A stretch of 48,221 bases of DNA from Bacteroidota bacterium (GCA_018267925.1 JAFDXO010000115.1:1-48221), one strand, 5' to 3'; counted from the first letter of the stretch, positions 35,261 through 43,885 are shown. Numbers and translations are program-made. The notes: generated by a model not told the origin, from the letters alone.

Positions 35261-35272
35261 TGCGTTAGGTGC
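35261..35272 (+). other. First cassette junction (attI-like core site GTTAGGT)
   Basis: TGCGTTAGGTGC contains GTTAGGT (35264-35270), a match to the integron core GTTRRRY. The nine bases GTTAGGTGC are the exact reverse complement of GCACCTAAC at 36832-36840, the end of the same cassette. The sequence to its left lacks the inverted-repeat arm shared by the six attC-like sites, so this is an attI-type or secondary insertion site rather than another attC. Confidence 0.7.
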
Positions 35273-35404
35273 AACCCTACGGACGACCGTGCAGACATTA
35301 ACCGACTGACAGAAAAACGGACTGACCAAGCCCACCCACCACCCGACAAGACAACGATTTAAAAACTTTTTTGTAGAAACTTTTGACTGTTTCAAATCTT
35401 TATC

Positions 35405-35414
35405 GCAATATTGC
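35405..35414. promoter_or_regulatory. Candidate ArsR operator
   Basis: The perfect 10-bp palindrome GCAATATTGC lies 25 bases before the arsR ATG. Its position and its AT-rich palindromic centre suit an ArsR-family binding site for autoregulation. No binding evidence is available. Confidence 0.45.
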
Positions 35415-35439
35415 AATCTGAAAATAAAATAAGACGACA

Positions 35440-35772
35440 ATGGGAGCGACTAAAACAGACCATTTTACAGACAAACAAAACGCCATTGCGACACTTGCAA
35501 AAGCAATCGGACATCCTGCAAGAGTGGCAATCATTGAGTATTTAATGAAAGTGGACACTTGCATTTGTGGCGACATCGTAAACGAATTGCCACTTGCACA
35601 ACCGACAGTTTCGCAACATTTGAAAGAACTCAAAAACGCAGGACTGATAAAAGGAAACATTGAAGGCAATGCCATTTGCTACTGCATTGACGAAAAAGCG
35701 ATTGAAAAACTGCAAAACTATTTCGGCAATATTTCAACCAAACTCACGACCAAGAAAAACAACTGTTGTTAA
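35440..35772 (+). CDS. arsR: ArsR-family arsenic-responsive repressor
   Basis: A 110-residue winged-helix repressor. The helix-turn-helix is PLAQPTVSQHLKELKNAGLIKG, the typical ArsR recognition helix. VDTCICGDIV has Cys41 and Cys43 in the region where ArsR binds arsenite, and the protein ends in NNCC (Cys109, Cys110), possibly adding ligands. Release of arsenite-bound repressor from DNA would switch on the four-gene cassette. A palindrome at 35405 is a likely operator. It is the first gene of cassette 1; the next gene begins 17 bases after its stop. Confidence 0.92.
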   Translation: MGATKTDHFTDKQNAIATLAKAIGHPARVAIIEYLMKVDTCICGDIVNELPLAQPTVSQHLKELKNAGLIKGNIEGNAICYCIDEKAIEKLQNYFGNISTKLTTKKNNCC

Positions 35773-35789
35773 ACTAAAAACGAATAAAA

Positions 35790-36263
35790 ATGAAACTTTC
35801 ACAAGTCAAAACACTTTTGCCGACATTAGACAATGTTGCGTTCAGATTAGAAAACGGAACTTTTGTTCCCGAACATTTTCACGTTACCGAAGTTGGAATG
35901 GTAACAAAAAACTTTATTGATTGTGGCGGAACAATCCGAAACGAAAAGACAGTTAATTTTCAGTTATGGAACGCAGACGACTACGACCATCGTTTGAAAC
36001 CAACGAAGTTGCTACATATCATTGAACTTTCCGAAAAGCAATTAGGCATTGAAGATGCCGAAATTGAAGTAGAATATCAAAGCGACACGATTGGAAAATA
36101 TGCGTTAGCGTTTGACGGAACAAATTTTATTCTGAAAAGCAAAACAACGGCTTGTTTGGCAAGTGATAAATGCGGAATACCGCAAGAAAAACAAAAAATC
36201 AAATTGTCGGAATTGCAAACGGCTCAAACTTCTTGCTGTTCGCCAAATGCGGGTTGTTGCTAA
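35790..36263 (+). CDS. DUF6428 family protein of ars operons
   Basis: A 157-residue soluble protein. MKLSQVKTLLPTLDNVAFRLENGTFVPEHFHVTEVGMVTKNFIDCGG is a pattern I recognise from proteins encoded beside ArsR in Bacteroidota (DUF6428). The sequence has a compact alpha/beta middle and ends in a Cys-rich tail, TSCCSPNAGCC, that could bind arsenite or a metal. Its reaction is not known. It lies 17 bases after arsR and one base before a small membrane protein gene, so it is co-transcribed. The tail supports a role in arsenic handling, perhaps as a chaperone or sensor, but this is inference. Confidence 0.78.
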   Translation: MKLSQVKTLLPTLDNVAFRLENGTFVPEHFHVTEVGMVTKNFIDCGGTIRNEKTVNFQLWNADDYDHRLKPTKLLHIIELSEKQLGIEDAEIEVEYQSDTIGKYALAFDGTNFILKSKTTACLASDKCGIPQEKQKIKLSELQTAQTSCCSPNAGCC

Positions 36264-36264
36264 A

Positions 36265-36390
36265 ATGAAAGAAAAAATAATCAAATACAAGAAACCAATT
36301 ATCATCACAACATCTGTAATTGTGTTGCAACTCATTTTCGGTTTTGACCCGAAGTTTTGTATTATCAATATCATTTGGCTATTCGTTTAG
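36265..36390 (+). CDS. 41-residue membrane peptide of the ars cassette
   Basis: A small frame begins one base after the DUF6428 stop (TAAAATG) and ends three bases before arsC. It encodes a basic N-terminus (MKEKIIKYKKP) and a single hydrophobic helix (IIITTSVIVLQLIFGF), then FDPKFCIINIIWLFV with a Cys. The tight packing between two operon genes and the topology support a real gene. No known arsenite pump is present in this cassette, so a membrane role in arsenic handling is possible. No family is recognised. Confidence 0.6.
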   Translation: MKEKIIKYKKPIIITTSVIVLQLIFGFDPKFCIINIIWLFV

Positions 36391-36393
36391 ACT

Positions 36394-36813
36394 ATGGACA
36401 AGAAAAAAATATTAGTGCTTTGCACAGGAAACAGTTGTAGAAGCCAAATAGCCGAAGGCTACTTACGACACTTCGCAGACAATAAAGCTGACATTTACAG
36501 TGCAGGCGTGGAAACTCACGGAGTAAATCCAAAAGCTATTGCAACAATGCAAGAAGACGGCATTGACATTTCAAATCACACTTCAAACAACATTGACGAA
36601 TATTACGACATTGATTTTGACTTTGTAATTACAGTTTGCGACAACGCAAAAGAACGTTGTCCATTCTTCCCGACCAAAGCAAAAAAGTTTCATCAAAACT
36701 TTCCCGACCCTGCAAAAGCGACAGGAACAGAAGAAGAAATTAAAGAACAGTTTAGACAAGTCAGACAACAAATCAAAGACTATTGCAGACAATTTGTAAC
36801 GGACAACTTGTAA
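36394..36813 (+). CDS. arsC: Arsenate reductase (thioredoxin-linked, LMW-phosphatase type)
   Basis: A 139-residue cytosolic enzyme that reduces arsenate to arsenite. MDKKKILVLCTGNSCRSQIAEGYLRH contains the CX5R phosphate-binding loop, CTGNSCR, of the low-molecular-weight phosphatase fold. VCDNAKERCPFFPTKAKKFHQNFPDPAKATG carries the second and third cysteines used in the disulphide relay in Staphylococcus-type ArsC, and the DP loop. Cys, Arg and Asp residues are all in place and the length is typical. It is the last gene of cassette 1, only 18 bases before the first attC-like site begins at 36832. Arsenite efflux must be encoded elsewhere, since no ArsB or Acr3 gene is in the window. Confidence 0.93.
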   Translation: MDKKKILVLCTGNSCRSQIAEGYLRHFADNKADIYSAGVETHGVNPKAIATMQEDGIDISNHTSNNIDEYYDIDFDFVITVCDNAKERCPFFPTKAKKFHQNFPDPAKATGTEEEIKEQFRQVRQQIKDYCRQFVTDNL

Positions 36814-36831
36814 CACGACAGAAAAAGGGCA

Positions 36832-36967
36832 GCACCTAACAGCGGTTTTGCGTCAGGCGGGGTGACGTGGTAAATTGAACATTTGTGCTTTTTATTAACT
36901 TTGGTGCAAGGTTGAAAGTTTGTGCTTCTAATCCCGCCCGAACGCAAAGCCGCGAACCGTTGTGCGT
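36832..36967 (+). repeat. attC-like site 1
   Basis: The left end is GCACCTAAC (36832-36840). The left arm GCGGTTTTGCGTCAGGCGGG pairs with the right arm CCCGCCCGAACGCAAAGCCGC. The right end is CCGTTGTGCGT with core GTT at 36959-36961. The loop between arms is about 70 bases and shares a conserved block with site 3 (AATTGAACATT). The junction bases GTTGTGCGT recur as their reverse complement at 38233-38241. Confidence 0.9.
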
Positions 36968-37014
36968 CATGCTATCTGACTTGCGGAGAAATGGTTAATT
37001 AATTAAAAAATAAA

Positions 37015-38202
37015 ATGCGGAACAAGCAAAACAAAAAATACCTTTGGTTTATTGTTGGAATTACAATTCTAAATGCAATTGGAATGACAATCGTACTCCC
37101 ACTCTTTCCATTTCTATTGGAAAAATATGTTTCAAAAAATCAAATTGCTACAACAATGAGTGCACTTGTTGCAGTTTTTGCGATTTGTCAATTTTTTGCT
37201 TCACCCGTCTTTGGGGCATTAAGTGACCGATTTGGACGAAAACCAATTCTACTTATAAGCCTTTTAGGGTCTGCAGTGGGCTATTTATTACTTGGTATTG
37301 GAGGGGCACTTTGGGTTCTCTTTTTGGGTAGAATTATTGACGGACTTACCGCAGGAAATATAAGTGCATTATTTGCATACATTACCGACAGAACTGAACC
37401 AGATGAACGAGGAAAATGGTTTGGTTATTTAGGTGGTGCAATAGGAATTGGGTTCATGATTGGTCCTGTAATTGGTGGTATCCTCGGAACAATTTCCATA
37501 ACACTACCTTTTTATGTTACTGCTGCTATTACATCTGTTTCTATTATTTGTATTTTTCTTTTTGTTCCTGAATCACTTTCAGTTGAAAAACGAAGCAAAG
37601 AAATTTCATTAAAAAGCTTAAATACTTTCTTGCATTTTAAGGAAATATTTTCAGTTAAACAAGCAAAAGATTTAATAATAATGGGAGGGTTTTTCTATAT
37701 TGGATTAGGCATCTGGCAGTTTAATGCAAGTATCTTTTTAAAAGATGTTTTTATGTGGGGTCCCTCATTTATAGGTGGCGTTTTTGTATTGGTTGGTATT
37801 TGTGATATATTATCTAGAGTAATTATTTTACCGCAAATGCTTAAAAGATGGAACGAGCAAAAGGTTGGAATTATTGGTTTGTTAGGACTTGTTTTGGGAC
37901 TTGGTTTGTTATTTGTGAGTGCATTTATTTCTTCAGCATTATTTATTATTGCTGCCGTTGCGTGTATTGTGTTGGGAGAAGGATTATTTGACCCTTCCTA
38001 CAACGTAAGGCTTTCTAAATCTGTTGATGAAAGTAAACAAGGATTACTTCAGGGAACTAACCAAAGTCTACAGGCTTTATACCACGTAATAGTTCCAATT
38101 GGAGCTGCCTTTATTTATTCTTATAGTCACGGAGCTGTTTTTGGAATTGCGACATTACTAATGATTGTCGGTCTTTTGCTGTTCATTAAATTACAGGAAT
38201 AA
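37015..38202 (+). CDS. MFS efflux transporter, TetA-like DHA1 family
   Basis: A 395-residue inner-membrane protein with twelve predicted transmembrane helices. The motif A loop between helices 2 and 3 is GALSDRFGRKPILLISLLG, a classical drug/H+ antiporter signature. The second half has a weaker copy near SRVIILPQMLKRWNEQKVG, and motif C-like GXXXGPVIGG is in GIGFMIGPVIGGILG. The family exports small molecules such as tetracycline or other drugs in exchange for protons. Substrate cannot be read. It is the only gene of cassette 2 and starts 54 bases after the cassette junction. It could be expressed from the upstream promoter by read-through. Confidence 0.88.
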   Translation: MRNKQNKKYLWFIVGITILNAIGMTIVLPLFPFLLEKYVSKNQIATTMSALVAVFAICQFFASPVFGALSDRFGRKPILLISLLGSAVGYLLLGIGGALWVLFLGRIIDGLTAGNISALFAYITDRTEPDERGKWFGYLGGAIGIGFMIGPVIGGILGTISITLPFYVTAAITSVSIICIFLFVPESLSVEKRSKEISLKSLNTFLHFKEIFSVKQAKDLIIMGGFFYIGLGIWQFNASIFLKDVFMWGPSFIGGVFVLVGICDILSRVIILPQMLKRWNEQKVGIIGLLGLVLGLGLLFVSAFISSALFIIAAVACIVLGEGLFDPSYNVRLSKSVDESKQGLLQGTNQSLQALYHVIVPIGAAFIYSYSHGAVFGIATLLMIVGLLLFIKLQE

Positions 38203-38232
38203 TATTTATTCAAATTTGCGAAAAAAGCACGA

Positions 38233-38434
38233 ACGCACAACATTAGGTTTGGCATTATTGGGGCTTGACGAATATTGCTTCAACATTTGTTCTTTATTGT
38301 GCTTCAGTTTGGGCTTGACGTTATAAATTTGGCTTATGAATAAAACATCAGCAATATTGCAATTATTGGGCTTCGGTTATGGGCAGACGGAATTCTAATT
38401 CCCCAACAAACGCCAAGCCTTTTTCGTTATCGGT
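38233..38434 (+). repeat. attC-like site 2 (long form)
   Basis: ACGCACAAC (38233-38241) begins the site. Arms AGGTTTGGCATTATTGGGG and CCCCAACAAACGCCAAGCCT pair well. The core GTT is at 38426-38428 in TCGTTATCGGT. At about 200 bp it is 65 bp longer than the others. The loop repeats GGGCTTGACG at 38261-38270 and 38311-38320. The junction bases GTTATCGGT recur, reversed and complemented, at 43886-43894. Confidence 0.85.
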
Positions 38435-38637
38435 CAGTGTAAAAAGACAGCCAACTCACAAATGGCACATTTGGTTTTGCCCGACACACAAGCCAACCCT
38501 TCGCAAAACCAAAAGAGCCTTTTTTTTTGCCAACGCACCGACAAGACTGTTGAAAATTTTCTGATTACTTTTTATCTTACAAAATGAGATACTAAAAATT
38601 ATAAACCTATCTTTGCGACTTGACATCATTTGAACAA
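38435..38637 (+). promoter_or_regulatory. Leader of the type III R-M cassette, with a -7 box
   Basis: A 200-base gene-free leader. TATCTTTG at 38608-38615 matches TAnnTTTG and ends 22 bases before the ATG at 38638, so the restriction-modification cassette probably has its own promoter. No well-spaced TTG box is present. The left part contains an AC-rich stretch with GCAAAACCAAAAGAGCC before a run of T, weakly terminator-like. Confidence 0.5.
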
Positions 38638-38847
38638 ATGAACAGAATAAAAGAAGTGTTGGACGAAAAAGGCATCAAGCAGACTTGGCTTGCCGAGCAA
38701 TTAGGCAAAAGCTACAATATGGTAAATGCTTATGTGCAAAACCGACAACAACCACGAATTGAAGTGCTTTATGAAATCGCTGAAATTCTTGGCGTAAACG
38801 TAAAGGAACTATTGATTGACAACGAAATTAAAAAGAACAAGAAATGA
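38638..38847 (+). CDS. XRE-type helix-turn-helix regulator (controller-like)
   Basis: A 69-residue DNA-binding protein, using the ATG at 38638 (an in-frame TTG at 38620 would add six residues and lie closer to the promoter box). The Cro/CI-type helix-turn-helix is IKQTWLAEQLGKSYNMVNAYVQNRQQPRIEVLYEIAEILGV. Small XRE proteins upstream of restriction-modification genes often act as controller proteins that delay the nuclease relative to the methyltransferase. The stop overlaps the start of the methyltransferase gene (ATGA), showing translational coupling. The target site is not identified. Confidence 0.85.
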   Translation: MNRIKEVLDEKGIKQTWLAEQLGKSYNMVNAYVQNRQQPRIEVLYEIAEILGVNVKELLIDNEIKKNKK

Positions 38848-40871
38848 GCAACGAGCAAAAAATAACAACCGAAATAAAAGTGCCGAATAAAGATTTGGAA
38901 ACTTTGAAAATTCATTTTCCGCATTGCTTTGACAAAGACGGGAATTTTCAATTTGAGAAATTCAAAAACAACCTAACCGAAAAGGAAATCAATTTTTCTA
39001 CCGAGAGTTACGGTTTAGACTGGTTAGGCAAAAGCTACGCAAGACTTTTGGCAAGCGACCCTGCAACAACTTTATTAAAAGCAGACGAAACACACAACGC
39101 AAAGCCCGAAAACAACAACTCCGAAAACTTGCTAATAAAAGGCGACAACCTGGAAGTGTTAAAGCACCTTGCCAACGCCTACTACGAACAAGTAAAAATG
39201 ATTTACATAGACCCACCTTACAACACAGGCAGTGATGGGTTCACATACCAAGACGACAGAAAATTTACAGTAAAGGAACTTCAACAACTTATTGGCGTAG
39301 ATGCAGAAAAAGCAAAACGCATATTAGATTTTACACAAAGTAAAAGTAATAGCCACAGTGCTTGGTTAACATTTATGTATCCTCGTCTTTACATTGCTAA
39401 ACAATTATTGAAGGATGAAGGTGTAATTTATGTTTCAATTGATGACAGTGAAGTATCCCAACTTAAAATGTTGCTAGACGAAATTTTTGGGGAAGAAAAT
39501 TTCAGGGGCATAATAATAAGAGCAACAGGAACTACAACGGGACAAGAAGCACTTAAAATTGGTAGTTCGTATGATTCTTGTCTATGCTACTCAAAGACAG
39601 CAAAATTTCAGTTAAAAGGCATTCCGTTAAAAGGTAAAGACCTAAATAGGTTTAATAATGACGACAATGATGGCAAAGGCAAATACGCACTTTTACAGTT
39701 AAGAAAGACTGGAAATGCAGACCGTAAAGAAGATAGGGAAGGAATGTTCTTTCCGATAACAGCTCCAGATGGTAGTCAAGTATTTCCCATTGGACCTACT
39801 GACTATTTAAGTCGATGGAGAACTGGAAAGGATAAATTTCAAAAATTCTTGGACGAAGGGTTAATAGTTTGGAAAGAAAACGGAGAAGATATAGAAGAAT
39901 TTGACGATGATGAAGACGAAAATGAAGAAGATGAAATCACAGATTACTCATCAGTGACAAATGAGAATGTAGATATTTCAAAATTTAAGTCGAAGTGGAA
40001 ACCTTACGTGAAATACTACTTATCAGAACGGACAAAACAGGTTTCAAACTTGTGGACAGATATTGATGGTAACAAAAAGGGCAGTATCGAACTGAAACTA
40101 CTATTCGAGAAAAAGAAACTATTTGAAAATCCCAAACCGACTGATTTTCTGAAGCGATTAATAACTATTAGCTGTAGTTCAGATGAATTAATCCTTGATT
40201 TTTTTGCTGGTTCAGGAACAACTGCTGATGCTGTATTAAATATGAATTCTGATGATTTAACCAATCGAAAATTCATATTAGTTCAAATTCCTGAATTAAT
40301 TGACCCAAAGAAAAGTAAGACAACTTACACCTATGTTAAGAATGACTTGGGTATTGAAGTGCCTACAATTTTTGATGTAACCAAAGAAAGAGTTATCCGT
40401 GCAGCTAGAAAAATTAAAACTGAAAAAACAGAATATGATGGGGACTTGGGTTTCAAAATTTTTGAAACAACTCCAATTTGGGAAGATTACAATTTTGAAG
40501 CAGAACAGTTTGACAGTTCACAAACGCTGTTTGATGTTGGTAAACTAACAGAAGACGACATCAAAGCCTTACTGACAACTTGGAAAACGTATGATGGCAT
40601 TGCCTTAACACAAGATTTAGAAAGTATTGATTTAAGCGGTTACACCGCTTATTATGGCAATGGCAGATTGTATCTGATGCACAAAGGCTTTACTACTGAC
40701 AGCCTTAAAACATTGTTGGAAAAGATAGACACAGACAAACATTTTGAACCTAAAAGTATCATCGCCTTTGGCTATCACTTGGAGAGCAAGAGTTTACGAG
40801 AGATTTCGGAAAACGTAAAAACTTACAACAACAAGAAAAAAAGCGACATTGACTTTATAACAAGGTATTAA
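38844..40871 (+). CDS. mod: Type III restriction-modification methyltransferase (Mod)
   Basis: A 675-residue DNA adenine-N6 methyltransferase. Catalytic motif DPPYNTG lies at residues 123-129, preceded by the beta strand VKMIYI. The AdoMet motif FFAGSGTT lies later (near residue 450), giving the beta-class order. The region between, about 160-440, is the target recognition domain and holds a very acidic stretch (EEFDDDEDENEEDEITDY). YTYVKNDLGIEVPTIFDVTKERVIRAARKI is the usual Mod C-terminal block. Mod alone methylates one strand of an asymmetric site. It overlaps the regulator gene by four bases and ends two bases before res. Length is typical. Confidence 0.93.
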   Translation: MSNEQKITTEIKVPNKDLETLKIHFPHCFDKDGNFQFEKFKNNLTEKEINFSTESYGLDWLGKSYARLLASDPATTLLKADETHNAKPENNNSENLLIKGDNLEVLKHLANAYYEQVKMIYIDPPYNTGSDGFTYQDDRKFTVKELQQLIGVDAEKAKRILDFTQSKSNSHSAWLTFMYPRLYIAKQLLKDEGVIYVSIDDSEVSQLKMLLDEIFGEENFRGIIIRATGTTTGQEALKIGSSYDSCLCYSKTAKFQLKGIPLKGKDLNRFNNDDNDGKGKYALLQLRKTGNADRKEDREGMFFPITAPDGSQVFPIGPTDYLSRWRTGKDKFQKFLDEGLIVWKENGEDIEEFDDDEDENEEDEITDYSSVTNENVDISKFKSKWKPYVKYYLSERTKQVSNLWTDIDGNKKGSIELKLLFEKKKLFENPKPTDFLKRLITISCSSDELILDFFAGSGTTADAVLNMNSDDLTNRKFILVQIPELIDPKKSKTTYTYVKNDLGIEVPTIFDVTKERVIRAARKIKTEKTEYDGDLGFKIFETTPIWEDYNFEAEQFDSSQTLFDVGKLTEDDIKALLTTWKTYDGIALTQDLESIDLSGYTAYYGNGRLYLMHKGFTTDSLKTLLEKIDTDKHFEPKSIIAFGYHLESKSLREISENVKTYNNKKKSDIDFITRY

Positions 40872-40872
40872 T

Positions 40873-43746
40873 ATGAAGGGATTTAATTTTGAGAAAAACC
40901 TAAATCATCAATCACACGCAGTAGATAGCACTATTGCTGTGTTTGAGAACATTAGCCTTGTTCAGCCCACAGAAGCGGATAAGAACTACATTAACCCTGC
41001 ATTTGACTTTACAACAGAAAGAACATATCCTCAAAACATCAGAGCAGTTCAAGAAGATAATGGAATAAACGAAGACATAAAGCGGAACAGCAACATCATT
41101 GATATAATGATGGAAACGGGAACTGGTAAAACATACACTTATACCAAAACCATTTTTGAACTCAATAAAAACTACGGCATTTTCAAATTCATAGTCGTTG
41201 TTCCAACGCTTTCCATTAAAGCAGGAACAATTGATTTTTTGAAATCGGACAGTAGCCGTGAGCATTTCAAAGAACAATATGGCAAAACACTTCATTTACA
41301 CATTGTAGAAAGTCAGAAAAACAGCAAGAGCAAAAAATCATTTATTCCACCGGCAGTAACCAGTTTTGTAAATGCCGGAACTTTTGAGAAAAACAGCATT
41401 CAGGTTATGATTATCAACGCAGGTATGATTAACTCTGAAACAATGCAAAAGAGTTTTGACAAAGGATTGTTTGACAAATACACCATTCCTTTTGATGCCG
41501 TTGGAGCAACAAAACCTTTTATGATTATTGACGAGCCACACAAATTCGGGCAAGGCAATAAGACTTGGGAGAACATTCAGAAAATGAAGCCCCAATTTAT
41601 TTTGCGTTATGGTGCGACTTTTCAAGGTTATGAAAACTTGATTTACACTTTGACAGCCGTTGATTCATTCAACAGAAATTTAGTAAAAGGCGTAATCGGA
41701 CACATCACTGAATTTAATGCAGGTGAAAACGCAATCGTAAAATTCATTGATTCAGATGGAACAGAAGCCAGTTTTGAATTGATTGAAAATGACAGACGAA
41801 AAACAGTAACAGTTTCTAAAAAGGAAAGTCTGAAAAAGATACATCCTGAAATGTCTGACTTGGGAATTGAAAATTTGAATAAAAGCACGGTTGTTTTAAC
41901 CAACGGTTTAGAAATGAAAAAAGGAGATAAAATCAACCCTTATTCGTATGCTGAAAAGTTGCAGGAAACAATGATTCAAAAGGCTATTAAGCACCATTTT
42001 GAAATTGAAAAACAGCTATTGACAAGAGAAGTGAAGATTAAACCTTTAACGCTTTTCTTCATTGACAATATAGACGAATACCGAAACAAGGACGGATATA
42101 TCCGAAAAACAGTTGAGCAATACATCAAAGCAGAAATTGAAGAATTGCTAAAGACAGAAAAGGATGCTTTTTACAAAGCCTATCTTGAAAAGACATTGCT
42201 TGACCTTTCGGCAACACACGCAGGTTATTTTTCAAAAGACAATACAGAGAAAGACGAAGCCATTGAAAAAGAGATAAACGAAATTTTGCACGACAAGCAA
42301 GCAATGCTTGATTTAGAAAATCCAAGAAGATTTATTTTTTCAAAATGGACGTTGCGTGAAGGTTGGGACAATCCAAACGTATTTCAGATTTGCAAACTCC
42401 GAAGCAGTGGCAGTGAAATTTCAAAACTGCAAGAAGTTGGACGTGGTTTGCGTTTACCAGTGAATGAATATGGCAATCGTGTAAAAGACGAACAGTTTTA
42501 TTTGAACTACTTTGTTGACTTTACCGAAAGCGACTTTGTAGATAAATTGGTTAGTGAAATCAATCAGAAATCGGGAGCTATTTCTCTTGAACAAGTTCCA
42601 GACAAACTTTCTGAGCAAATGATTAAAAAGATTTGCGAGTTATACGAAACAACCGAAGATGAACTTTTGGAAGTTTTGGACACGAACAACGTCATCACAC
42701 GAACAAATTCATTCAAAACAGGCGGCTTTGATTTTATCAAACAAAACTATCCAAGAATATTTGAAGGTGTAAACTCTAACAAGGTTCGCAAAGCAACCGA
42801 CCCGAAAAAGAAAGTTGTAGTAAGAGCAGAGAAATATCAAGAACTTAAAGACCTTTGGGAAAAACTAAATGAGAAAGTAATTCTTGAATATAAGTTTGAC
42901 AACGAAGCCAACTTCAAAACTCTGTTCACAGAGTTTTTGAAAGCACAAAAAGATAATTTCACTTCGGACGGAATAAATGAGAGAATTTCAAAAGTTGAAA
43001 TAAAAGACAATAAAGCAGTTGTAAACGAACCTGAATCAGTTTACAACCGAAAGACCGCAACTATTTCAATAATGAAATACAGCGACTTTTTGAAAGAGCT
43101 TTCAAAGATGCTGAATATAAACATCGCAACATTGCATCAATCAATCCTTGACGCAGAAACAGACATCAATAAATATCTTAACCAAACAACATTGAGAATC
43201 ATCAAACAGAACTTTGACTTTTTCTTAATGACACAAGCATTTGACAAGTATTCTATTGAATACAAAAAGGTTTCAAACAGCATTCATCCAACAAAGCTTA
43301 CAGACGAAAAAGGAAATGTGCTGAAAGAAATTTCTGCTTCTGATGTTGGTGTTTTGTTTTCTGACGAAGATGTTGCAGATTCTTATTTCTTTGAAGAATT
43401 GTATTACGATTCTGACTTAGAGAAATCAAACATAAAGACAGAAGTAAAAGAAGTTATTGTGTTTACCAAAATACCGAAGAACTCAATTAAAATTCCAGTT
43501 GCAGGTGGCAAATCATATTCACCTGACTTTGCCTATGTTTTGAAATTCAAAGACGGAGGGCAAAAACTAAACTTCATTGTTGAAACCAAAGACGTAAACA
43601 GCAAAGACGGACTTCGTGACGAAGAAAAATTCAAAATCAAACACGCTGAAAAATTCTTTGACGGCAAAGTAAAAATTGAGTTCAAGACACAATTCAGCAA
43701 CAACAAAATAGTTGACTTAATAAAAGAACTTTCAGTGGATGAATAA
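40873..43746 (+). CDS. res: Type III restriction endonuclease (Res)
   Basis: A 957-residue ATP-dependent nuclease that acts with Mod. The helicase domain has Walker A ETGTGKTYTYTKTIFEL (GTGKT at residues 83-87), Walker B-like MIIDEPHKFGQGNKTW (DEPH), and motif VI-like LQEVGRGLRLPVNE. SKWTLREGWDNPNVFQIC is the Res motif V region. The C-terminal nuclease region contains SPDFAYVLKFKDGGQKLNFIVETKD, which fits PD-(D/E)XK with PD and ETK. All key motifs are intact. It follows mod by one base, so the two subunits are made together. It is the last gene of cassette 3, with about 140 bases before attC site 3. Confidence 0.92.
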   Translation: MKGFNFEKNLNHQSHAVDSTIAVFENISLVQPTEADKNYINPAFDFTTERTYPQNIRAVQEDNGINEDIKRNSNIIDIMMETGTGKTYTYTKTIFELNKNYGIFKFIVVVPTLSIKAGTIDFLKSDSSREHFKEQYGKTLHLHIVESQKNSKSKKSFIPPAVTSFVNAGTFEKNSIQVMIINAGMINSETMQKSFDKGLFDKYTIPFDAVGATKPFMIIDEPHKFGQGNKTWENIQKMKPQFILRYGATFQGYENLIYTLTAVDSFNRNLVKGVIGHITEFNAGENAIVKFIDSDGTEASFELIENDRRKTVTVSKKESLKKIHPEMSDLGIENLNKSTVVLTNGLEMKKGDKINPYSYAEKLQETMIQKAIKHHFEIEKQLLTREVKIKPLTLFFIDNIDEYRNKDGYIRKTVEQYIKAEIEELLKTEKDAFYKAYLEKTLLDLSATHAGYFSKDNTEKDEAIEKEINEILHDKQAMLDLENPRRFIFSKWTLREGWDNPNVFQICKLRSSGSEISKLQEVGRGLRLPVNEYGNRVKDEQFYLNYFVDFTESDFVDKLVSEINQKSGAISLEQVPDKLSEQMIKKICELYETTEDELLEVLDTNNVITRTNSFKTGGFDFIKQNYPRIFEGVNSNKVRKATDPKKKVVVRAEKYQELKDLWEKLNEKVILEYKFDNEANFKTLFTEFLKAQKDNFTSDGINERISKVEIKDNKAVVNEPESVYNRKTATISIMKYSDFLKELSKMLNINIATLHQSILDAETDINKYLNQTTLRIIKQNFDFFLMTQAFDKYSIEYKKVSNSIHPTKLTDEKGNVLKEISASDVGVLFSDEDVADSYFFEELYYDSDLEKSNIKTEVKEVIVFTKIPKNSIKIPVAGGKSYSPDFAYVLKFKDGGQKLNFIVETKDVNSKDGLRDEEKFKIKHAEKFFDGKVKIEFKTQFSNNKIVDLIKELSVDE

Positions 43747-43885
43747 AGTAACAACAATAAGCCAACGCATTTTGCAAGCACATTGCCAAAGCCGCACAAG
43801 CCAAAGCACAGCCCAAAGCTTTGTCAAAGAGCTTGCAAACCCAACGCACAACCGACTGACAAACAGGACGAAAGAAGAACACCGA

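Larger units (their letters stand above)
34748..35263. other. Gene-free region between the tRNA-Leu terminator and the cassette array
   Basis: About 520 bases without a credible gene. The longest frames are under 90 codons and lack any domain. In a standard integron the integrase gene would lie here, on the minus strand, next to the first cassette. No integrase frame or conserved tyrosine-recombinase motif can be read. The right part carries a 17-bp direct repeat and a promoter, described separately. Confidence 0.7.

Noticed and set aside
35230..35272. The first junction as a seventh attC-like site
   Set aside because: The sequence to its left (GGTGGGATTTCGTATATTTG) has no paired arm and lacks the CC or CG before GTT that the other sites share.
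34748..35439. An integron integrase in the gap before the first cassette
   Set aside because: Frames on both strands are shorter than 90 codons, and none shows the R...HxxR...Y motifs of tyrosine recombinases.
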